Of a DNA stretch of 58,323 nucleotides, positions 10,569 to 19,653 are shown piece after piece (position 1 is the first letter of the stretch; the number at the start of each line of letters is the position of its first letter). This DNA comes from an uncultured Arenicella sp. (GTDB lineage: Bacteria > Pseudomonadota > Gammaproteobacteria > Arenicellales > Arenicellaceae): NCBI GenBank assembly GCA_938048185.1, contig CALIVT010000028.1:1-58323 (forward strand). The letters run 5' to 3'. The notes beneath the pieces were generated by a model. That model had not been told where the DNA came from and searched no databases. It saw nothing but the letters and a program-made list of their open reading frames with translations. Both the position numbers and the translations under genes were made by a program.

Positions 10569-11647
10569 TGCCGTTCCGTATCAAAGTAGACATGCCGTTA
10601 ATGTTTGGCTTGTTAATGCTGTGCGTTGGCAGTTTACTGGTGCTTTGGAGTGCCGGTGGCGAGAGCCCGAGACTTCTTATTAGCCAATCTATTCGCATGG
10701 GCATCGCAGTTGTCGGTATGGTTGTGCTGGCACAGGTGCGACCTGACACCTTGTTTCGCTGGACGCCCTATTTGTTTGCGGCGGGTTTGGGTATGCTGAT
10801 TTTAGTGCTGTTGGTCGGCGATGTAGGCAAGGGTGCGCAACGCTGGCTCGATCTAGGGGTAGTCAGATTTCAGCCTTCTGAAGCGATGAAGTTAGCCGTG
10901 CCAATGATGGTTGCCTGGGTTTTGACGCGTAAGACTCTACCGCCGAACTTCAAAAATCTGTTCTATGCGGCGTTGGTTCTTGGCGTGCCATCGGCTTTAA
11001 TTCTGGTGCAGCCCGATTTAGGTACGGCGATTTTGATTTTGATGTCAGGCGCACTCATTATTTTTCTTGCGGGTTTCGCGTGGAAGCATATTGGTATTTT
11101 AGCAGCAATGACCGCCGCGGCGATTCCGATTGCCTATCATTTTTTACTGCGACCCTATCAGCAGCAACGCATTCAGACTTTGTTAGATCCGTGGTCAGAC
11201 CCACTTGGTTCGGGTTACCAAATTATTCAATCTATGATTGCGATTGGCAGTGGCGGGGCGCAAGGCAAAGGTTGGACGCAAGGTAGCCAGTCGCAACTCG
11301 AGTTTATTCCTGACCGACACACTGATTTTATCTTCTCGGTGTTTTCAGAAGAAATGGGCTTTATTGGTGTGCTTATTTTGATCACAGTGTACGTCGCTAT
11401 TGTTGCGCGCGGCCTTTATATTGCCTACTACACCAAAGATACGTTTTCACGCTTGCTCGCAGGCAGTTTATCGATGACGTTTTTCTTTTATGTGTTTGTG
11501 AATATCGGCATGGTTGCCGGTATGCTCCCAGTCGTTGGGATTCCTTTGCCGCTGATCAGTTATGGCGGCACTTCTATGGTGACTCTGATGGCCGGCTTTG
11601 GTATCTTGATGGGCATTCATAATCACCGTAGTTTGATGTCTCGATAA
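10568..11647 (+). CDS. mrdB: Peptidoglycan glycosyltransferase RodA
   Basis: SEDS-family polymerase that builds glycan strands from lipid II in the elongasome. The 359-residue protein has about ten membrane spans. SEDS motifs are visible: VQPDLGTAILI (about 143-153), QGKGWTQGSQSQLEFIPDRHTDFIFSV with the catalytic-loop region (about 234-260), and GIPLPLISYGGTSM (about 323-336). The start ATG overlaps the mrdA TAA, as in many mrdAB operons. Confidence 0.96.
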   Translation: MPFRIKVDMPLMFGLLMLCVGSLLVLWSAGGESPRLLISQSIRMGIAVVGMVVLAQVRPDTLFRWTPYLFAAGLGMLILVLLVGDVGKGAQRWLDLGVVRFQPSEAMKLAVPMMVAWVLTRKTLPPNFKNLFYAALVLGVPSALILVQPDLGTAILILMSGALIIFLAGFAWKHIGILAAMTAAAIPIAYHFLLRPYQQQRIQTLLDPWSDPLGSGYQIIQSMIAIGSGGAQGKGWTQGSQSQLEFIPDRHTDFIFSVFSEEMGFIGVLILITVYVAIVARGLYIAYYTKDTFSRLLAGSLSMTFFFYVFVNIGMVAGMLPVVGIPLPLISYGGTSMVTLMAGFGILMGIHNHRSLMSR

Positions 11648-11700
11648 CTCTTTGACCCTTTCAATCATCTTTTCCTATGCGAATAACCGAGAAAACTCCC

Positions 11701-12972
11701 ATGCTGAAGACCATCACCTTAGCCTTATCTTGTCTACTAGCAGGTCTGATGGTTTGCACTCATGCGCAAGCGATTGAATTGTCCAAAGAGCCTAAGTTGC
11801 AGGCGATTGCCGATCAATTGATTGCCGAAAAACATTATACCCAGGCTGAGCTCGATCGCATTTTTAGCCAGGCTGACATCCAACAATCAGTGCTCGACGC
11901 TATGCAAAACCCGGCCGAGTATAAATTTACCTGGGGTAAGTATCGTAAGATATTTTTGCAGGATGACCGTATTCAGCAAGGCGTAGACTTCTGGTTGGCG
12001 CACCAAGCCGTCTTAGAAGCCGCCGAGCAGGAATACGGTGTACCAATAAGTGTGATTGTTGCGATTATTGGTGTCGAGTCGAAGTTTGGAAAGTATAAAG
12101 GTAAGCACAAAGTTCTAGATAGCTTGAGCACATTGGTTGTTGGTTTTCCGCGACGCAGCAAATTTTTTGCTAAAGAACTTAAAGAGTTTCTTATTCTGAC
12201 CAAAGAGAATGAGCTTCAAGCGCCTGAAATATTAGGTTCATACGCAGGGGCTGTGGGCTTTCCTCAGTTTATTTCCAGCAGCTATCGAAACTACGCCGTT
12301 GACTATTCTGGTGACGGTAAAACTGATTTAATCAATCAACCTAGCGACGCGATTGGCAGTATCGCCAATTACTTCATTAAGAACGGGTGGAAGCCGGGTG
12401 AGCCAGTGACCTCGGTTGCCTACACGACGGTTGAGGGCTCGATCGCCGCGCTCGCTAACCGCAAGCGCAAGACTTTATACACCGCACAGTCGTTACGCGA
12501 TAAGGGCGCACCGTTGAGCCTTAGCATTCAAGATGATGAAAAATTGAATGTATTGATGCTTGATGCCAACGAGGTCGTTACCGAACCCAAGGGCAGCAAT
12601 CGCTATGTCGTACGTGCGGGTGATACCGCGTGCCAAATTGCCGAAGACTCGAATGTGTCATGCGCCGCGCTTATTAAACTGAATAACTTGGATAGCAAAG
12701 GGCGCATCTACCGTGGCCAGCGCCTGAAGTTGCCCACATCTGAGTTTGCAGTGGCTAAAGATTCCAAGTCTAAACTTGCGTCAACAGGCACCAGTAAGTG
12801 GCAGGTGGCAAGTTCTGATTCGGGCGCAATTGAAGAGGATACTGTGCAAGAGCGATACTTTTTCACACACCGTAATTTTTATGCGATTACGCAATACAAT
12901 CACAGTGTTCTATACGCCATGGCAGTACATGATCTGAGCCAAGCGATTGCTCAAGCCAAACGTGCACGCTAA
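11701..12972 (+). CDS. mltB: MltB-type lytic transglycosylase with inserted LysM domain
   Basis: Cleaves the MurNAc-GlcNAc bond to form 1,6-anhydroMurNAc. I chose ATG 11701 because it starts directly at a signal peptide (MLKTITLALS...HAQA). An in-frame ATG at 11677 would add eight residues. The catalytic glutamate lies in IIGVESKFG (Glu126). The downstream GSYAGAVGFPQFISSSYRNYAVDYSGDGKTDL block is typical of MltB. Between VLMLDA (about 284-289) and the family's terminal YFFTHRNFYAITQYNHSVLYAMAV block (about 386-409) lies an extra 90-residue segment. It holds a LysM-like module (YVVRAGDTACQIAEDS...RGQRLKLP, about 302-345) and a Ser/Lys linker. The LysM is therefore inside the MltB fold rather than appended. 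The usual neighbour rlpA is absent. Confidence 0.9.
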   Translation: MLKTITLALSCLLAGLMVCTHAQAIELSKEPKLQAIADQLIAEKHYTQAELDRIFSQADIQQSVLDAMQNPAEYKFTWGKYRKIFLQDDRIQQGVDFWLAHQAVLEAAEQEYGVPISVIVAIIGVESKFGKYKGKHKVLDSLSTLVVGFPRRSKFFAKELKEFLILTKENELQAPEILGSYAGAVGFPQFISSSYRNYAVDYSGDGKTDLINQPSDAIGSIANYFIKNGWKPGEPVTSVAYTTVEGSIAALANRKRKTLYTAQSLRDKGAPLSLSIQDDEKLNVLMLDANEVVTEPKGSNRYVVRAGDTACQIAEDSNVSCAALIKLNNLDSKGRIYRGQRLKLPTSEFAVAKDSKSKLASTGTSKWQVASSDSGAIEEDTVQERYFFTHRNFYAITQYNHSVLYAMAVHDLSQAIAQAKRAR

Positions 12973-13009
12973 TTGATAGACAATAGATAAACCGAGTTCG
13001 ATACCCTAC

Positions 13010-14149
13010 ATGAGAGTTTCCCCCCTTTTACTGATTATAATAGTTACGCTCTACAGCCCCTTAGGCGTTAGTCAAACCAAGCCTGAGATCGACGCAAAAG
13101 CGTGGGTGTTGATGGAGATGAATAGTGGAGAAATTCTCACCAGTAAGAACCCAGATTTAACTCTACATCCAGCCAGCATCACTAAGTTGATGATGAATTA
13201 TGTGTTGTTTGCGCGTTTAAAAGCGGGCGATGTAAGCATGTCAGATTTAGTGCCTATCAGCGAGCACGCGTGGCGCGCCGAAGGTTCACGCATGTTTGCT
13301 GACGTAAACTCACGACTCGAGCTAGGGCATTTGCTAAAGAGTACGATTATTCAGTCGGGCAATGATGCGGCCATCGCCTTAGCGGAATTCACGGGCGGTA
13401 GTGAGTTCGCTTTTGCTCAGCTAATGAACCGAGAAGCGGTGAAACTGAATTTAACGCACTCCAATTTCTTGAACAGCACCGGATTGCCGGCCGAAGGTCA
13501 TTTAATGTCGTCGGTTGATATTGCTAAGTTGGCAGCCGCGATCATTCGGGATTTTCCCGACTACTACGCGTGGTTCGCGGAGAAAGAATACACCCACAAC
13601 AACATCACCCAATATAACCGCAATAAGTTACTGTGGAAGGACAGCAGTGTGGACGGGCTTAAAACCGGGTACACCGAAGCGGCCGGCTATTGTCTTGTTG
13701 GCAGCGCAGTACGCGATAAGCAACGATGGATAGCGGTAGTGATGGGCGCTAAAAGCGTGCGCGCCCGTGAGGCCGCGGTGTTGGAGTTATTGAATTACGG
13801 TTTTAATTATTATGAGCCCAGTGAGCAATTAAATCAGCAAGGCGGTGTGACGTCAGTGCGAGTGTACGGCGGTGCGGTAGAAGAAGTGCTATTGCAAGCA
13901 CGTAAACCCGCCAATGTCGTGGTGCCGAGAGGTCGTGCCAAAGATATTGAAACCAACCTAATACATAGCCCGTATTTTGAGGCGCCGATAGAAGTGGGGC
14001 AGAGCATGGGCTTGGCACAACTTACCCTAGACGGCGAAACCATCGCCGAGGTGCCACTGGTGGCAATGAGCGAAATAAATTCAGCCGGCTGGTGGAAACG
14101 TATCGTCGATTCGATTAAGCTGCGCGCCAAACAATTTTGGGAAGAGTAA
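13010..14149 (+). CDS. dacA: D-alanyl-D-alanine carboxypeptidase (PBP5/6 type)
   Basis: Removes the terminal D-Ala from pentapeptide stems in the periplasm and so limits crosslinking. The 379-residue protein has a signal peptide (about 1-21) and the active-site motifs S56-I-T-K59, S116-G-N118 and K218-T-G220. After the catalytic domain there is a PBP5-like beta domain, and the C-terminal segment GWWKRIVDSIKLRAKQFW forms an amphipathic anchor helix. It sits between mltB and ybeD, as in pseudomonad clusters, with 8 bases to the ybeD ATG used here. Confidence 0.96.
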   Translation: MRVSPLLLIIIVTLYSPLGVSQTKPEIDAKAWVLMEMNSGEILTSKNPDLTLHPASITKLMMNYVLFARLKAGDVSMSDLVPISEHAWRAEGSRMFADVNSRLELGHLLKSTIIQSGNDAAIALAEFTGGSEFAFAQLMNREAVKLNLTHSNFLNSTGLPAEGHLMSSVDIAKLAAAIIRDFPDYYAWFAEKEYTHNNITQYNRNKLLWKDSSVDGLKTGYTEAAGYCLVGSAVRDKQRWIAVVMGAKSVRAREAAVLELLNYGFNYYEPSEQLNQQGGVTSVRVYGGAVEEVLLQARKPANVVVPRGRAKDIETNLIHSPYFEAPIEVGQSMGLAQLTLDGETIAEVPLVAMSEINSAGWWKRIVDSIKLRAKQFWEE

Positions 14150-14157
14150 CTCGGCTC

Positions 14158-14451
14158 ATGACTGACAAAAAAAGTGACCCACAAGACGGCTTTGACCTAA
14201 TAGAATATCCTTGCGACTTCCCGTTTAAGGCGATGTGCCGTGCACAAGACGGTGCGCCGGCTATTGATTATATCGAAGGGCTGATTACGCCTTTACTGGA
14301 TGATGGCGCACTGGTAAGTATGTCTGGCAATCATAGCCGGACCGGTAAATTTGAATCCGTTACGGCGACGGTGCGCTTGAAAAATAGACAAGAATTAGAA
14401 GCCATCTATGAGCTAATTGCACAGTCTCCGCGTGTGGTAATGACGCTGTAA
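14158..14451 (+). CDS. ybeD: YbeD/DUF493 family protein
   Basis: Small ferredoxin-like-fold protein of the DUF493/YbeD family, often found between dacA and lipB. Its biochemical role is not settled, and ACT-like regulation has been proposed from structure. The family pattern is visible: Y-P-C-D-FPFKAMCRA near residue 19, GNHSRTGKFESVTATVRL in the middle, and an ALIAQSPRVVMTL-like end. ATG 14158 gives 97 residues. A longer TTG-initiated frame from 14137 would overlap dacA and lacks support. Confidence 0.88.
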   Translation: MTDKKSDPQDGFDLIEYPCDFPFKAMCRAQDGAPAIDYIEGLITPLLDDGALVSMSGNHSRTGKFESVTATVRLKNRQELEAIYELIAQSPRVVMTL

Positions 14452-14488
14452 GCGTGGTTTTGCTACACCCACAAGTTTATAGTCAGTC

Positions 14489-14556
14489 GCAACTTTCGTG
14501 AACTGCTAACTCTCGTGAACTCCTAACTTTCGTGAACCCCTAACTTTCGTGAACCC
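14489..14556. repeat. Four 17-bp tandem repeats running into lipB
   Basis: Four tandem 17-bp units of the form CTAACTTTCGTGAACCC occupy 14489-14505, 14506-14522, 14523-14539 and 14540-14556. Units 3 and 4 are identical, units 1 and 2 differ at a few positions. Every unit carries a GTGAAC hexamer, and the GTG of unit 4 (14549) is the lipB start codon I favour. Because 17 is not a multiple of 3, successive GTGs fall in different frames. Confidence 0.85.
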
Positions 14557-15190
14557 CCAAAAACAGTACTCCTTATTCAGTTCGGCCGGTCATCAGGCTG
14601 ATGTATTGGTGTTTGGCGAGGTTGACTATCAAACTTCCTACCAAGCGATGTCTGGGTTCGCAGTCGAGCGCGACGCCAACACGCCTGATCAAATTTGGTT
14701 GCTTGAACACCCTCCGGTCTATACCCAAGGCACTGCTTGCGATAGTGTGGCGTTGTTACCCAGTAATATTCCGATTGTTAAGACCGATCGTGGCGGCCAA
14801 ATAACGTATCATGGCCCGGGTCAGATAGTGATGTATCCATTGATCAACCTGCGTCGTCACGGGCTGGGGGTTAAGCGCTTTGTCGACAAGATAGAGCAAT
14901 GCATGATCGACGTGCTAGACGAACTAGAGATTCAAAGCCAACGTCGTGCCGATGCCCCTGGGGTTTACGTCGGCAGTTCTAAAATTGGCGCGTTAGGGCT
15001 CAGGGTTCGTCGAGGCACTAGCTATCATGGTCTAAGTTTGAATGTGGAGATGGACCTCACGCCGTTTAGCAATATAGACCCCTGCGGCTTTCACGGTTTG
15101 AGTGTGACCCAGGTTGCGAATTACGTAAATCAACCCGACCGTACACGCATAGCCCAGTCGTTGGCAGCGTCCTTGGTTAACTCTCTTTAG
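14549..15190 (+). CDS. lipB: Octanoyl-[acyl-carrier-protein]-protein N-octanoyltransferase
   Basis: Transfers octanoyl from acyl-ACP to lipoyl domains, the first step of lipoate synthesis. The 213-residue protein has the conserved LLEHPPVYTQG (about 50-60), TDRGGQITYHGPGQIVMYPL (about 79-98), RADAPGVYVGSSKIGALGLRVRRGTSYHGLSLN with the catalytic Lys and Cys region, and DPCGFHG. GTG 14549 lies inside the fourth 17-bp repeat and has no convincing Shine-Dalgarno. No in-frame ATG is available before the conserved core, so the initiation region is unusual. lipA does not follow. The next gene, murU, is convergent and ends only 9 bases away. Confidence 0.94.
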   Translation: MNPQKQYSLFSSAGHQADVLVFGEVDYQTSYQAMSGFAVERDANTPDQIWLLEHPPVYTQGTACDSVALLPSNIPIVKTDRGGQITYHGPGQIVMYPLINLRRHGLGVKRFVDKIEQCMIDVLDELEIQSQRRADAPGVYVGSSKIGALGLRVRRGTSYHGLSLNVEMDLTPFSNIDPCGFHGLSVTQVANYVNQPDRTRIAQSLAASLVNSL

Positions 15191-15199
15191 TACCTGGCT

Positions 15200-15910
15200 T
15201 TAGTGACTGATTTCAGCGTTCAGTTGGGCAAATCGCTCGGGGGTACCGACATCGTTCCATTCGCCAAAATGTTCAATTAAGTCGAGTTGCTGATTCGCGA
15301 CCATGGTCTTTAATATCGGGCCGAGTGCTTGCTTACCCGGCGGCAGACCTGAGAACAGTGATTTGCGATATACGGCGATACCACTGAAGGTTCGACTCTG
15401 AGCGCTAGTAGTATCGCCACTGCGCTCAATGTTAGCGTTGGCGCCTTTTATCAAAAAATCGCCTTTGGGGTTTTGTGGTGGATTTTTGACTAAGACTAAT
15501 CGACCCTGCAGGTCTGCTTGCTCAGAAAGCGGCGCAAGCGCGTGGGCAAAATCAAAGTCGGTAAAAATATCGGCATTGATCACCAGAAACGGGTCGCTGG
15601 CGATAAGTGGCAACGCCTTGCGTAGGCCCCCGGCGGTCTCTAATGCCCCAGTGTCGGATTCATTAGAGTACTGTATGTCTAGTTTAAAACGCTTACCATC
15701 GCCTACGTGTTTAATGATTTTTGCGCCAAGATAGTCGACATTGATTACTATTTTTTTGAAGCCTTCGGCACGTAGTTTTTTTAGGTGGTGCTCGATTAAT
15801 GTGTGTGCGCCAACCTTCAGCAATGGCTTAGGAGTGTGATCAGTTAGGGCGCGCATGCGCGTACCGCGGCCAGCGGCTAGTATCACAACTGAGGTATTTT
15901 CGGGTGTCAT
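15200..15910 (-). CDS. murU: N-acetylmuramate 1-phosphate uridylyltransferase
   Basis: Nucleotidyltransferase that makes UDP-MurNAc from MurNAc-1-phosphate in the anhydro-sugar recycling pathway that bypasses de novo MurA/MurB synthesis. The signature LAAGRGTRMRALTDHTPKPLL (first motif at about 11-19) is intact. The metal-binding VINADIFTDFDF segment (about 110-121) and the terminal EWNDVGTPER segment (about 216-225) match MurU/HddC-type enzymes. Its start overlaps the amgK stop by four bases. The pairing with amgK is what makes MurU more likely than another sugar-1-phosphate nucleotidyltransferase. Confidence 0.9.
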   Translation of the reverse strand: MTPENTSVVILAAGRGTRMRALTDHTPKPLLKVGAHTLIEHHLKKLRAEGFKKIVINVDYLGAKIIKHVGDGKRFKLDIQYSNESDTGALETAGGLRKALPLIASDPFLVINADIFTDFDFAHALAPLSEQADLQGRLVLVKNPPQNPKGDFLIKGANANIERSGDTTSAQSRTFSGIAVYRKSLFSGLPPGKQALGPILKTMVANQQLDLIEHFGEWNDVGTPERFAQLNAEISH

Positions 15911-16890
15911 AAGACTGAGCGAATGTGGCCTTCAAAGTGGTTCTTAAAGGTGGTTAGTTCGGGGTAAATTTCCATTACCTCTAAGGCATATTTCGCAACC
16001 AATGGCAGGTCGTTTAAGTAGTTGTCTTTACCATCTCGGTAGTTAAGTCGGCAAAAAATACCTAAAATTTTGAGGTGTCGTTGCAAACCGGCAAGGTCCA
16101 CCCAACGCACGAGTTGCGCCAACGAAAACCCTTCAATGTCGAGTTGTGCAAGCGCTTTAATACGGTACTCTTCGAGCCACTTATGTTGTTGTTCACGCGG
16201 CCATTCGATATAGCAGTCTTTGAACAGTGAGGCTAGGTCGTAGCTAATCGGGCCGACGACCATATCTTGAAAATCAATTACGCCGGGCGAATTTTCCGCT
16301 GTGATCATCAAATTGCGCGAATGATAGTCTCGGTGCACCCAGACTTGTGGTTGTTCTAAGCAGGCTAGCGCTAAGGTTTGCTGCGTGTGTAGCCAGACTG
16401 CGAAGCTTGGTTCATAAATACTTTGTCCGAGGTGTTTGGCAACAAACCATTTCGTAAATAGGGACATTTCCGCAACAAGCTTGGATCCGTCATACGCGGG
16501 TGGTTCATATTGCGGTGAGCCTGACCCGCCTTGAATTTTAATTAACGCATCAATTGCGTCGCTGTATAAACCTGCCGGTTGATCGGGTAGGGCGTCTAAA
16601 TACGTTTGATTGCCGAGGTCCTCGAGAACCAGAAACCCTTGTTGCGTGTTGTGTTCGTGTATTTGTGGCGAGTGAACACCGAGTTTGGACAATGCGCGAG
16701 CGGACTCGATAAACGGCTCGGTGGTTTCTTTTTCTGGCGGCGCATCCATTACAATCAGGCTACCACGATCAGTTTGAGCCCTGAAATAGCGCCTGAAACT
16801 GGCGTCAGCTGACGCGGGTTCGATCTTATCAAGGCGATAATTTAGGCTATGCGTTAGCCAAAACTTAAGTTGCTCTAGTCGTTGATCCAC
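15907..16890 (-). CDS. amgK: N-acetylmuramate/N-acetylglucosamine anomeric kinase
   Basis: Phosphorylates MurNAc at C1 to feed MurU. The 327-residue protein has the aminoglycoside-phosphotransferase fold: a nucleotide-binding lobe with VMDAPPEKE (about 47-55), the hinge VLEDLG (88-93), the Brenner motif H186-R-D188...N193, and D206-F-Q-D in place of DFG. Adjacent amgK-murU divergent from lptD-surA is the arrangement known from Pseudomonas putida. Such bacteria can have intrinsic fosfomycin tolerance because UDP-MurNAc is salvaged. That is inference for this organism. Confidence 0.9.
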   Translation of the reverse strand: MDQRLEQLKFWLTHSLNYRLDKIEPASADASFRRYFRAQTDRGSLIVMDAPPEKETTEPFIESARALSKLGVHSPQIHEHNTQQGFLVLEDLGNQTYLDALPDQPAGLYSDAIDALIKIQGGSGSPQYEPPAYDGSKLVAEMSLFTKWFVAKHLGQSIYEPSFAVWLHTQQTLALACLEQPQVWVHRDYHSRNLMITAENSPGVIDFQDMVVGPISYDLASLFKDCYIEWPREQQHKWLEEYRIKALAQLDIEGFSLAQLVRWVDLAGLQRHLKILGIFCRLNYRDGKDNYLNDLPLVAKYALEVMEIYPELTTFKNHFEGHIRSVL

Positions 16891-17267
16891 GTGCAGTTTC
16901 TAAAATTTGAAAGGTTGACAAGAAGCCGCGTCGTGCGAGGATGCGTGCCTTTAGCCCGATATAGATAAGGTTTCGCTGAGCTGTCTTTAACAATGTCTCG
17001 AACTAATTACTTATTTAGATTAAAAGGTCTTAATCGTGGCTTAGCAGTGTGCAACTTATTGCTCTATAATAGCGCGGTGATTATACAGAAAACACTGGTC
17101 GCGAGCGATTGCAGTAAAGGTTTGCTCAACTTGATTTTAATTGCTCGCAATTATGCAGGTAAAAAAGAGGGTGAAACGCTGTCGTATTGCCGTCGTAACT
17201 ATTGGCTGATCTGTAACCCGCACGCAATAAACATTTACAATAAAAATATATCAGGTGGATTGGCTCT
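16891..17267. other. Intergenic region between amgK and lptD
   Basis: A divergent spacer of 377 bases that must carry the lptD and amgK promoters. A 93-codon open frame (16993-17274, plus) overlaps the lptD start, has no recognisable domain and is not called as a gene. A ribosome binding site (AGGTGG) sits about 10 bases before the lptD ATG. I see no RNA gene or repeat. Confidence 0.5.
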
Positions 17268-19619
17268 ATGCTAAAGCAGTCTCTGCGGTCTAAAAAGTTC
17301 GATAGCGATAAGCGTACTCATAACACAAGGCCGTTTGCACTCAGTGCCGTAGCTTTGTTACTTACAAATGTCGTGTTTATGTCAAGCGCGAACGCCGCGT
17401 GTAAAGGCTTAAACTGTGCGTGTGCGCCCTCTGAACTTCAATTTACATCACCGGTATTGACGCCCGATGAAGATGGCCAATACCCGATTTCTCTTGAAGC
17501 AGACAATGTCGAAGCCGACGGCGATGATTTAGTCACTTTGAGTGGTAATGCCGAAGTGACCCAGGGCCGCCAAACGATTGTTGCCGACAAATTGCAATAT
17601 TATCGAGAAAGCGAACGCGTGGTTGCAGACGGTCGCGTGGAGATGATTTCTGAAAAAGGCGACTATCTTGCCAGTGAGGCGATAGACGTTCATGTGCCGA
17701 CCCAAATCGGTAGTATGAAAAATTCCTCGTTCAAACTGTCACAAGGCATCACCAGCGCTGACGGAATTGATACTGTACAAATTCAATCTCGTGGTTCCGC
17801 CGAACAAGTCAACCTTGAAGGTGAGGGCTTCGTTCGACTGCAAAACGCTAAGTACACTACCTGTCCGGAAGGCAATGAGAGCGTGATCATTGGCGCTCGT
17901 CAGCTAGAGCTTGATCGCCTGGCTGGGGTCGGCCGTGCACGCGGGGCAACCATTCGCTTTAAGGGTGTACCGATATTCTATACGCCCTATATCTCGTTTC
18001 CGTTGAATAAAGAGCGAAAGACCGGTTTATTAACACCCGGTTTTGGTTCGGATGAAGAGTCTGGAAATATTTATGAGCTACCTTGGTATTGGAATATCGC
18101 CAAGAACCAAGATGCGACTATTACTCCAAGGTATTACACTGATCGCGGGGTACAAGTCGCGGCGGAATATCGTGTGCGAACCCAAAATTCATCAACCTAC
18201 TTATACGGTGAGGTTTTGCCCGACGACGAGCTGTTTGAGGGTGAAGATCGTAGCCTAATCACCTTGCAACACGCACAACAGCTAACTGATAACCTATCCG
18301 CTCAAGTTAACTTTAATGATGTGTCGGATATCGACTACTTTAATGACTTGCGTAACGATGTTCGGTATTTTAGCGCCACCTATGTTCCACGCGATGTTCA
18401 GCTCAACTATTCGCATGATTACTTCCGACTCAGCGCGCGTGCGAACGAGTATCAGATTATCGATGACCGAGTGAGTGAGGCAAACGCACCGTATGAGCGC
18501 TTACCCTCATTGTCGTTCAGTACTAACTTACCCGACGGCCCTTATGGTGTGCGCTATGGTTTAAGCGCAAGTTATACCAACTTCAATCAAGATACGCGCG
18601 TTGAGGGTACGCGGACCGCGATCAATCCGTATGTTCAATTGCCGTTTGAAAGTTTGTGGGGCTACGTCAAGCCGACCTTATCGGTACACAGTCGCAGCTA
18701 CAGCTTAGATAACATTGCTGAAGGCTCGGAAGACAACCCTTCATTTACCGTTCCAATTTTAGCCGTCGACAGTGGCCTGTTTTTTGAGAAGAACACGAGT
18801 TGGTTTGGTAGCGGCGCATTGCAGACTCTTGAACCTCGTGTTTATTATGTTTACGCACCTGAGGAAGACCAAGATGACGTGCCGATATTTGATACCAGTC
18901 AGGTTTCTCTAAATAACTTCAGTAATATTTTCCGTGCGAATCGCTTTTTCGGTGAGGATCGAGTGGGTGATACGAACCAAGTAACCATCGGCCTCACGTC
19001 GAAAATCATAGACAATGAAACCGGTGATCAACGTTTAGTCGCTAGCATCGGTCAATTGTATTTGCTAGACGATCTAGAAGTTGGCTTGCGAACCACTCAA
19101 GCGCCAGTTGAAAAAGGGTTGGGCGACTTGCTTGCAGAGGTTCGAACTGAGTCTGAGAACGCTTGGACCACGTACAGCTTTTTGCAATTTGATCACGAGG
19201 AAAGCGAACTTCGTACAGCGCGATTCGCTGTTGGTTATCAGCCTAAAGACGATAGCCGTAAAAATGTGCAGGTAGGTTACTACCGCTCGAAGTTCACTAA
19301 TTTTACGGTCCAGCAAGGCGAGGTAGTTGCGCAAGATCGCGTGGTCGACCAATTAACGGTCAACGCTAATTGGCCACTATCTGATCGGTGGCAGGCTTTC
19401 GCTTCGGAACGCTACTCTATCGAAGATTCTGAGAGCTTAGAAACTACCGCAGGACTTGAATACAATGGCTGTTGTTGGAAGGTTCGCTTTATTGGTAGCA
19501 ACCGGATCAACAGCCGTTTGCGCCGCAATGCGACAACTGATAATCGTGACGATAAGAGAACCGCGTATTTCATTGAATTCGAGCTAACCTCACTGGGTCG
19601 CTTACGTACAGGCTTATAA
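17268..19619 (+). CDS. lptD: LPS-assembly outer membrane protein LptD
   Basis: Outer-membrane translocon that inserts lipopolysaccharide into the outer leaflet with LptE. The 783-residue protein has a signal peptide with a long basic n-region (cleavage near SANA/A, about residue 43), an OstA/LptA-like jelly-roll (about 65-190), and the C-terminal 26-strand barrel domain. The conserved barrel-start block FKGVPIFYTPYISFPLNKERKTG is at about 226-248. Cysteines for the interdomain disulfides are present: a cluster after the signal peptide (CKGLNCAC), one in KYTTCPEG, and the adjacent Cys pair in YNGCCWK near the C-terminus. It is followed by surA after 34 bases. Confidence 0.96.
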   Translation: MLKQSLRSKKFDSDKRTHNTRPFALSAVALLLTNVVFMSSANAACKGLNCACAPSELQFTSPVLTPDEDGQYPISLEADNVEADGDDLVTLSGNAEVTQGRQTIVADKLQYYRESERVVADGRVEMISEKGDYLASEAIDVHVPTQIGSMKNSSFKLSQGITSADGIDTVQIQSRGSAEQVNLEGEGFVRLQNAKYTTCPEGNESVIIGARQLELDRLAGVGRARGATIRFKGVPIFYTPYISFPLNKERKTGLLTPGFGSDEESGNIYELPWYWNIAKNQDATITPRYYTDRGVQVAAEYRVRTQNSSTYLYGEVLPDDELFEGEDRSLITLQHAQQLTDNLSAQVNFNDVSDIDYFNDLRNDVRYFSATYVPRDVQLNYSHDYFRLSARANEYQIIDDRVSEANAPYERLPSLSFSTNLPDGPYGVRYGLSASYTNFNQDTRVEGTRTAINPYVQLPFESLWGYVKPTLSVHSRSYSLDNIAEGSEDNPSFTVPILAVDSGLFFEKNTSWFGSGALQTLEPRVYYVYAPEEDQDDVPIFDTSQVSLNNFSNIFRANRFFGEDRVGDTNQVTIGLTSKIIDNETGDQRLVASIGQLYLLDDLEVGLRTTQAPVEKGLGDLLAEVRTESENAWTTYSFLQFDHEESELRTARFAVGYQPKDDSRKNVQVGYYRSKFTNFTVQQGEVVAQDRVVDQLTVNANWPLSDRWQAFASERYSIEDSESLETTAGLEYNGCCWKVRFIGSNRINSRLRRNATTDNRDDKRTAYFIEFELTSLGRLRTGL

Positions 19620-19653
19620 CGCGCTCTTTTTATAAGGGCTAGCGTAAAAAATT

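Noticed and set aside
16993-17274. 93-codon plus-strand frame upstream of lptD
   Set aside because: Overlaps the lptD start, no recognised domain, and lies where promoters of lptD and amgK must be.
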